The notes below the pieces were generated by a model. The model was not told the DNA's origin, made no database searches, and saw only the letters and a list, made by a program, of their open reading frames with translations. This document shows, in pieces, positions 16,340-20,859 of a DNA stretch of 20,859 nucleotides. Position 1 is the stretch's first letter, and each line of letters starts with the position of its first letter. The stretch comes from JAVBLD01 sp031553705 (GTDB lineage Bacteria; Bacteroidota; Bacteroidia; Bacteroidales; Marinifilaceae). The stretch is taken from NCBI GenBank assembly GCA_031553705.1, contig JAVBLD010000063.1, positions 1 to 20,859 on the forward strand. The letters run 5' to 3'. The position numbers and the translations under genes were made by a program.

Positions 16340-17152
16340 ATGGAATTTGCCTGGCATAATATATTATTGGCTTTCGGACTGACCATGTTTGCCGGATTAT
16401 CGACCGGAATCGGCAGCGCTATCGCCTTCCTGACTAAAAAAACCAATAAGAAATTTCTATCCTTAACTTTGGGATTCAGCGCCGGAGTGATGATTTATGT
16501 CTCATTTGTCGAAATATTCCCGCAATCGACGGCAACCCTGATGGGGCATTACGGTGCAAAGGTCGCATCTTTGATCACGGTGCTCTCCTTTTTCGGCGGG
16601 ATCGCCCTTATTGCCGTCATCGACAAGCTGATTCCTTCTTACGAAAACCCGCACGAAGTAAAAACCGTAGAGACGATGAACAAAAAGCATCACGATCCGA
16701 AGTTGATGCGTATGGGGGTTGTCTCGGCATTAGCCATTGCAATACACAACTTCCCGGAAGGACTGGCGACATTTATCGCAGGATTGACAAACCCGGAAAT
16801 TGCCTACCCCATCGCTGTTGCCATTTCGATACACAATATCCCGGAAGGTATTGCAGTATCGGTACCGGTCTACTTTGCGACAGGTAGCCGGAGAAAAGCT
16901 TTCGTTCTGTCATTTTTATCCGGATTGTCGGAACCGATCGGCGCATTGATCGGTTTTATCTTAATATATACTGTCATCGGTATTAACCCAACAGTACTTG
17001 GAATCCTGCTTGGAGTTGTTGCCGGGATTATGGTCTTTATTTCATTGGATGAGCTGCTTCCGACGGCAAAAGAGTACGGAGCCCATCATCTCTCCATCTA
17101 CGGCCTGATCGGAGGAATGGCAATCATGGCCTTTAGCTTGCTGCTGTTTTGA
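16340..17152 (+). CDS. zupT: ZIP family zinc transporter ZupT
   Basis: A 270-residue inner-membrane ZIP transporter that would import Zn2+ and perhaps other divalent metals. About eight hydrophobic helices are visible. The two metal-binding helices carry the ZupT signatures HNFPEG (136-141) and HNIPEG (165-170), each with the His and Glu that line the transport path. The cytoplasmic loop between helices 3 and 4 contains several His residues (HEVKT, KKHHDPK). Length agrees with E. coli ZupT (257). I chose ATG 16340, giving MEFAWHNILL, over an in-frame ATG eight codons upstream that falls in the predicted promoter. No convincing Zur-type operator is seen. A 36-base gap separates it from the next gene, so the two may be cotranscribed. 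Confidence 0.94.
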   Translation: MEFAWHNILLAFGLTMFAGLSTGIGSAIAFLTKKTNKKFLSLTLGFSAGVMIYVSFVEIFPQSTATLMGHYGAKVASLITVLSFFGGIALIAVIDKLIPSYENPHEVKTVETMNKKHHDPKLMRMGVVSALAIAIHNFPEGLATFIAGLTNPEIAYPIAVAISIHNIPEGIAVSVPVYFATGSRRKAFVLSFLSGLSEPIGALIGFILIYTVIGINPTVLGILLGVVAGIMVFISLDELLPTAKEYGAHHLSIYGLIGGMAIMAFSLLLF

Positions 17153-17188
17153 TTCTTTTATTATGAATAGATACACATAAACAAAACT

Positions 17189-18085
17189 ATGCAAAAGATT
17201 ATCTGGTCGGCTTGGGCCATATCTATCCTACTGTTGACATCAAGTTGTGGAAATAATAAGAAAGAAAAAGCCGAAAAACGGCATAATGAGATTTCAATAC
17301 CCAAAGTACCGGCAGTAATTACGGATCCGCAACAAAAAACGGATTTCTTGATAATGCATTATTGGGACAATTTCGATTTTACGGACACAGCTTATATCTG
17401 GCTGCCCGATATAACAGAACAGGCGTTTGCCGGGTATATAACCTTATTTTCGCAATCATCACCGGGCATTATAGAAAAAAGCATCGGTACGATGCTGGAC
17501 AAAGCGCGGAAAAGCAATAAGGCGATGTATAACTACTTTGTGGATTTATTCGATAAATATTTCTACGATCCCAATTCCCCATGGCGTCAAGAAGAGTATT
17601 ACATCCCTGTCTTACAGCACATCATCCGTTCCGACAAGGTTGATGAACTGGAGAAGGTCCGTCCTCGCTACCGGCTCGAAATGGCGCTGAAAAACAGGGT
17701 CGGCACCGCCGCAAATGATTTTACCTTTACCCTCGCCAATGGTAAAAAGGGTCGGTTAAGCACTATTTCAAGCTTCTTTGTCATCCTGTTTTTCAACAAT
17801 CCGGATTGTCCGGATTGTGTCAGAGTCAAAGAGATTTTATCGCAAATAACTGATAAAAATATAAAGATCGTAGCAATATACCCGGATAATGAAGTAGAAC
17901 TGTGGCGCCATACAAAATATCCTGACCGCTGGATCAACGGGTATAATAATACCACCATCCGCAACAAACAACTCTATGATCTGAAAGCGATACCTTGCCT
18001 CTATCTGCTTGATAAGGATAAAAAAGTCATATTAAAAGATGTACAGGTGGAAAGACTATTGCAGTACCTGTACTCTAATGAATAA
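17189..18085 (+). CDS. DUF5106 / thioredoxin-fold lipoprotein
   Basis: A 298-residue lipoprotein; the lipobox is TSSC with Cys20. An N-terminal DUF5106-type helical domain (about 45-170) includes FLIMHYWDNFDFTDTAYI (53-70). The C-terminal thioredoxin-like domain (about 172-290) has the pair Cys207-Pro-Asp-Cys210 in FFNNPDCPDC and a cis-Pro candidate in AIPCLYLLD (Pro269), with an extra Cys270. The protein therefore probably acts on disulfides in the periplasm, as TlpA/ResA-like proteins do; the partner is unknown. It follows zupT by 36 bases and is closed by a strong terminator. The codons for the active site are an exact 9-base tandem repeat. Confidence 0.87.
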   Translation: MQKIIWSAWAISILLLTSSCGNNKKEKAEKRHNEISIPKVPAVITDPQQKTDFLIMHYWDNFDFTDTAYIWLPDITEQAFAGYITLFSQSSPGIIEKSIGTMLDKARKSNKAMYNYFVDLFDKYFYDPNSPWRQEEYYIPVLQHIIRSDKVDELEKVRPRYRLEMALKNRVGTAANDFTFTLANGKKGRLSTISSFFVILFFNNPDCPDCVRVKEILSQITDKNIKIVAIYPDNEVELWRHTKYPDRWINGYNNTTIRNKQLYDLKAIPCLYLLDKDKKVILKDVQVERLLQYLYSNE

Positions 18086-18116
18086 TTAACAATGAATAAC
18101 AGAAAATAGAGGCGGT

Positions 18117-18170
18117 GTGCAAGGTAAAAGATAATTCAAGATTCTTGTATCCTTTACCTTGCACTTTTTT
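18117..18170 (+). terminator. Intrinsic terminator after the DUF5106 gene
   Basis: GTGCAAGGTAAAAGATA (18117-18133) pairs with 18148-18164 over 17 positions with a single A-C mismatch. The loop can itself pair CAAGA with TCTTG. Six T residues follow directly (18165-18170). This is a textbook rho-independent terminator, 31 bases after the DUF5106 stop, and separates that gene from the porin. Confidence 0.88.
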
Positions 18171-18246
18171 CCTGCTCCTGATTATTAATTGTCCACTTTC
18201 AACTTAAGATCTCTTATCTCGTATATAATTCCCGATTATTTTCTCC

Positions 18247-18274
18247 CTTGCTACTTGCCACTTGCTACTTGCCC
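18247..18274. repeat. Four tandem copies of a 7-base unit
   Basis: The stretch reads CTTGCTA, CTTGCCA, CTTGCTA, CTTGCCC: four consecutive near-identical heptamers in the spacer between the DUF5106 terminator and the porin promoter. Units one and three are identical. The function is unknown; such short tandem repeats can vary in copy number by slippage. Confidence 0.7.
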
Positions 18275-18280
18275 CCGTTT

Positions 18281-18319
18281 TAAACAAAAACGTAACAAAA
18301 GGATAACACTCCTGTAGCA
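18281..18319 (+). promoter_or_regulatory. Pho-box-like array: four 11-bp-spaced direct repeats before the porin
   Basis: Hexamers TAAACA (18281), GTAACA (18292), ATAACA (18303), then GTAGCA (18314) recur at exactly 11-base intervals, one helical turn apart. PhoB/PhoP-type response regulators bind such 11-bp-spaced repeats, and in E. coli the Pho box ends about 10 bases before the -10 element. Here the last repeat ends at 18319 and the -7-like box starts at 18329. The downstream gene encodes a phosphate-selective-porin-like protein, which fits. The periodicity is seen; PhoB binding is inferred. Confidence 0.55.
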
Positions 18320-18328
18320 ATCCCACAG

Positions 18329-18336
18329 TAAACTTG
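18329..18336 (+). promoter_or_regulatory. Candidate -7 box for the porin gene
   Basis: TAAACTTG differs from TAnnTTTG at one position and lies 25 bases upstream of the porin ATG. There is no TTTG at the -33 distance; that position is occupied by the 11-bp repeat array, as expected of an activator-dependent promoter. Confidence 0.45.
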
Positions 18337-18361
18337 CAGTGTAAAAATAAATTATATATGT

Positions 18362-19324
18362 ATGAAAACAACCATTACACTCTTTATGATTTTGTGGGCA
18401 ACGGCAACACTTTTTGCTCAGGAAAAAACCATCAAACTGACAGGAAAACCGATCGTAACGATTTTTGCAAATTACCAGGCGGGATTAAAGCAGGTAAACA
18501 ACATATCAGGCTTTGAGCTGGAGCGCTCCTATCTTGGCTATCAGTTTTCCGTCACCGAACAGTTAAGCGGAAAGGTTGTACTGGATATCGGTCCGTCTAA
18601 AGTAACCGGCTCTGATCTGGAACGGATTGCATATATCAAAAATGCAATGCTGATCTGGAAGACCGGTAATTTCTCGCTGGACTTCGGGTTAATCGGATTG
18701 GAACAATTCAATATCCAGGAAAAGTTCTGGGGATACCGCTACATCTGGAAATCGTTCCAGGATCACTATAAATTCGGCTCCAGCGCAGATATGGGAATCA
18801 CCGGAAGGTATAAATTTACCGAATGGCTCTCCACAGACGTAACCTTTATCAATGGAGAAGGTTATAAGAAATTAAACAAGGACAATAATTATCGTTATGG
18901 CGCCGGTATCACGATCCAACCGCTAAAATCAATCACCCTCCGGGCCTATTACGACCAATATGACGGACGGCTTGACAAAAGCCAGCAGGCACTTGCACTG
19001 TTTGCCGGCTACCAACATACCAGATTCCGGATCGGCGCCGAATACAATAAGCTGACCAATGTAGGCTTTATTGCAGACCAGGAACAAACCGGTTATTCCG
19101 GATATGCTTCAATCTCCCTGTTTAAGAAAATCAACCTGTTCGGAAGATATGACGAACTCTCGTCCAAAAACGACTATTTCAGCGGCGACCAGAACCGGGC
19201 ACTTGCCGGCCTCGAATATGTTCCGAACAAATATTTAAAACTGTCGCCTAACTTCCAAACTATAAAACCACGAATAGCCCGAACCGAATCTTATCTGTTC
19301 CTTAATGTCGAATTCAAACTATAG
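18362..19324 (+). CDS. Porin of the phosphate-selective O/P-like type
   Basis: A 320-residue outer-membrane beta-barrel. A signal peptide (1-19, ending TLFAQ) is followed by alternating amphipathic strands through to a C-terminal FLNVEFKL typical of barrel proteins. Stretches such as SGFELERSYLGYQFSVTEQL (about 49-68), GSSADMGITGRYKFTEWLS and the repeated Y-G-A-G/YDQYDGRL patterns resemble the phosphate-selective porin O/P group common in Bacteroidota, which is broad and need not mean phosphate. The 11-bp repeat array upstream supports phosphate control. No pst or phosphatase genes are in the window. It is a single-gene unit between two terminators. Confidence 0.78.
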   Translation: MKTTITLFMILWATATLFAQEKTIKLTGKPIVTIFANYQAGLKQVNNISGFELERSYLGYQFSVTEQLSGKVVLDIGPSKVTGSDLERIAYIKNAMLIWKTGNFSLDFGLIGLEQFNIQEKFWGYRYIWKSFQDHYKFGSSADMGITGRYKFTEWLSTDVTFINGEGYKKLNKDNNYRYGAGITIQPLKSITLRAYYDQYDGRLDKSQQALALFAGYQHTRFRIGAEYNKLTNVGFIADQEQTGYSGYASISLFKKINLFGRYDELSSKNDYFSGDQNRALAGLEYVPNKYLKLSPNFQTIKPRIARTESYLFLNVEFKL

Positions 19325-19344
19325 GTTCCGTCACAATATGGATG

Positions 19345-19375
19345 AAAAGGTGTCTTTCTGGCACCTTTTCTTTTT
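19345..19375 (+). terminator. Intrinsic terminator after the porin gene
   Basis: AAAAGGTGTC (19345-19354) pairs with GGCACCTTTT (19360-19369), including one G-T pair, around the loop TTTCT. It is followed by C and five T residues, 21 bases after the porin stop. Confidence 0.82.
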
Positions 19376-19682
19376 ATATCACCTGATAAACTTTTCGTAA
19401 ATAAGGTTCATATCTTTAATCAACAGATGTGTTCTCCAATTACATCACTATATTTGTAATATTGCCATAACCATTTTACACTCCGGCCGACAATAGATGA
19501 ACGGAGCATGCGATTCTATTTTAGACATTCCCGTCCAATGACATTACTTTCAAGTGCTTTAGTCGCATTCGTACAAACAAATTATTCCTCTTTTTATAAA
19601 TTCATACCTTTTAAATTTTATCTTTGCGGTCAAAATGTAGCATAAAAAATCACTTTCAATTATTTATTAACTATTAGTATAA
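19376..19682. other. Non-coding spacer between the porin and DUF6263 genes
   Basis: About 300 bases without a credible gene. It is AT-rich and holds two exact TAnnTTTG matches: TATATTTG (19449-19456), far from any start, and TATCTTTG (19619-19626), nearer the DUF6263 gene. A 44-codon open frame from ATG 19508 has no family features and no ribosome-binding site. No strong inverted repeat is seen beyond the terminator at its left edge. Confidence 0.6.
19619..19626 (+). promoter_or_regulatory. Candidate -7 promoter box for the DUF6263 gene
   Basis: TATCTTTG matches the Bacteroidota -7 consensus exactly, 56 bases upstream of the start codon, giving a leader of about 50 bases. The -33 region is only T-rich, without an exact TTTG at 19-21 bases. 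Confidence 0.5.
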
Positions 19683-20588
19683 ATGAAAACAGCAAAAATT
19701 TTACTCAGCGTTATATGCTTTCTGGCAACCGCATCTTTGGCATCGGCACAGATTAAGCTTTCATTCACCCCTACGAAGGGAGAAAGATATCGGTATCTTT
19801 ACGATGTCAACCAGTCCGTCAAACAAACGGTCATGGGACAAGAGATACCCATGGACACAAAAATGCTCATAACATATGAGATGGACATCAAAGAGGAGAA
19901 CAAACAGGAAACCACCATCGAGTCTGTATACAAGGACATCTGCTTTACGGCTTCGAGTCCGATAATTAATATGGCATACGATTCGAAGAATCCGGCCAAA
20001 AACCCGTCACCGGTAGACCAGATTATGGCCAAACTTTTCAACGGCCTCATCGGGAAGCCTTTTACAATCAATATAGCGGCTGACGGTACGATTAATTCCG
20101 TTTCCGGTATAAATGAACTGTTCGGAGATATGGTAAAAAACCTGAGTTCGGACGGACAAATGGCTGCACAGATCGGTTCTTCGATGCAACAGTCATTTAA
20201 TGACGAAACAATGAAAAATATCCTGGAACAATCTTTCAAAATATACCCTGACAAAGAGGTTAATATCGGAGACAGTTGGAATATAGGCTTTTCGGTTGCT
20301 ATCTCAGGAATGACGGCTGACATAAAAAATACCTACACGCTTAAGTCAGTGGAAAGAAATATAGCATTGCTGGATGTAGTTTCTATCTTTCAGTTTAAAG
20401 AGATACCGGAAGTAGAAGGCGAAATGTCCGGAGAGCAGAAAGGCATAATGAAAATCGATATCAAAACCGGTATGCCGATCACTTCCGATATCACACAAAA
20501 TATCAAAGGTAAACTTAACGTGCAGGGAAACGATATTGTGATGGATCTGGTTTCAAATATTAAGGTATCAACGCAAAAGTCAAAATAA
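19683..20588 (+). CDS. DUF6263 family secreted protein
   Basis: A 301-residue exported protein with a signal peptide cut after about residue 22 (ASLASA, then QIKLSF). The mature part matches the layout of DUF6263 proteins: an opening FTPTKGERYRYLYDVNQSVK, a strand-rich N-terminal half, PFTINIAADGTINSVSGINE near 118-137, the marker YPDKEVNIGDSWNI near 189-202, and a final half of long beta strands. The function of the family is unknown; the fold may resemble lipid- or ligand-carrying beta-sheet proteins, but this is a guess. It is a monocistronic gene as far as the window shows. The assignment is from remembered family features. Confidence 0.8.
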   Translation: MKTAKILLSVICFLATASLASAQIKLSFTPTKGERYRYLYDVNQSVKQTVMGQEIPMDTKMLITYEMDIKEENKQETTIESVYKDICFTASSPIINMAYDSKNPAKNPSPVDQIMAKLFNGLIGKPFTINIAADGTINSVSGINELFGDMVKNLSSDGQMAAQIGSSMQQSFNDETMKNILEQSFKIYPDKEVNIGDSWNIGFSVAISGMTADIKNTYTLKSVERNIALLDVVSIFQFKEIPEVEGEMSGEQKGIMKIDIKTGMPITSDITQNIKGKLNVQGNDIVMDLVSNIKVSTQKSK

Positions 20589-20641
20589 TCTCCGGGCGGA
20601 TACAACAGCTGGTATCGACTTTCGCTAAGCGAATAACAAAA

Positions 20642-20657
20642 GGGGCTGTCTAACAAG
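20642..20657. other. Sequence resembling an insertion-sequence end
   Basis: GGGGCTGTCTAACAAG resembles the GAGGCTGTCT-type terminal inverted repeats seen on several Bacteroidota insertion sequences. It lies 53 bases after the DUF6263 stop. The partner end, a transposase and a target duplication cannot be seen, because the window stops about 200 bases later. It may be a real IS end, a remnant, or chance. Confidence 0.25.
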
Positions 20658-20678
20658 TTTATGCAGTTCTTTTTTTAC

Positions 20679-20722
20679 AAAAAACCAAGGCTTTCTATCT
20701 GAATATCAGACAGAAAGCCTTG
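20679..20722. terminator. Strong hairpin, possible bidirectional terminator
   Basis: CAAGGCTTTCT (20686-20696) pairs perfectly with AGAAAGCCTTG (20712-20722). The loop adds a T-A pair and CTGA with TCAG after one mismatch, leaving only ATA unpaired. On the minus strand it is followed by GG and then six T residues, so it is best oriented to stop a transcript entering from the right; on the plus strand only TTT follows, which would make it a weaker end for the DUF6263 mRNA. Confidence 0.7.
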
Positions 20723-20859
20723 TTTAAGAAGAGCAGAAAAAGCTCATGCGAACCATACCGGATAACAACAATTAAGACGACAATGTCAAATTAAACCGGT
20801 TTTTTAAATTCATATTTTGTCCTTTACTCCCCCTGTCTGATTTCTCTCCTATCGATACT

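Noticed and set aside
19508..19642. 44-codon open frame in the porin-DUF6263 spacer
   Set aside because: No ribosome-binding site, no family features, and it runs over the likely -7 box of the DUF6263 gene.
19799..20323. 174-codon minus-strand open frame antisense to the DUF6263 gene
   Set aside because: The sense protein has a signal peptide and family layout; the antisense frame is a by-product with no recognisable features or promoter.

Overview
The window reads as a chromosomal segment of a member of the Bacteroidota, most likely order Bacteroidales. The evidence is a SusC/SusD outer-membrane pair with a FecR-type anti-sigma factor, DUF4843, PKD-like, DUF5106 and DUF6263 proteins, a fused GldF/GldG-type ABC permease, Bacteroidota -7 boxes (TAnnTTTG) upstream of several genes, and few strong Shine-Dalgarno sites. 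The species cannot be fixed from sequence alone. No rRNA, tRNA, CRISPR array or complete mobile element is visible.

Left part (1-2802, minus strand): a gliding-type ABC exporter locus. It holds, in transcription order, a decayed ATPase copy, the fused permease/GldG protein, and the start of an intact ATPase that runs off the window. The two ATPase copies are clearly paralogous over their first 46 codons, and the upstream copy is broken by a stop codon and truncated.

Centre-left (2835-11572, minus strand): a nutrient-uptake locus transcribed fecR - susC - susD - DUF4843 lipoprotein - PKD-like lipoprotein, closed by a good terminator. The SusC protein has an N-terminal STN domain and FecR lies directly upstream, which is the layout of trans-envelope signalling, but the partner ECF sigma factor is not next to it or anywhere in the window. 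A hairpin sits in the fecR-susC gap. No glycoside hydrolase or peptidase is part of the operon, so the substrate is unknown.

Centre (11715-14069, minus strand): lemA-family - DUF3137 - pgeF, tightly packed or overlapping, with a perfect 17-base palindrome just upstream of the first gene. Divergent from it is a secreted GH35 beta-galactosidase (14266-16131), followed by an exceptionally long perfect inverted repeat (26-bp arms).

Right part (16311-20859, plus strand): a ZupT-type zinc transporter, a DUF5106/thioredoxin-fold lipoprotein ending in a strong terminator, a porin of the phosphate-selective O/P type preceded by four AACA-type repeats at exact 11-bp spacing ending 9 bases before a -7-like box (a Pho-box-like architecture), and a secreted DUF6263 protein. 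The last 270 bases hold a strong hairpin and a short sequence resembling the end of an insertion sequence.

Most of the window is ordinary Bacteroidales gene content. The most rewarding items to check are the Pho-box-like array before the porin, the FecR without a sigma factor, the dead ATPase paralogue, and the non-coding inverted repeats.
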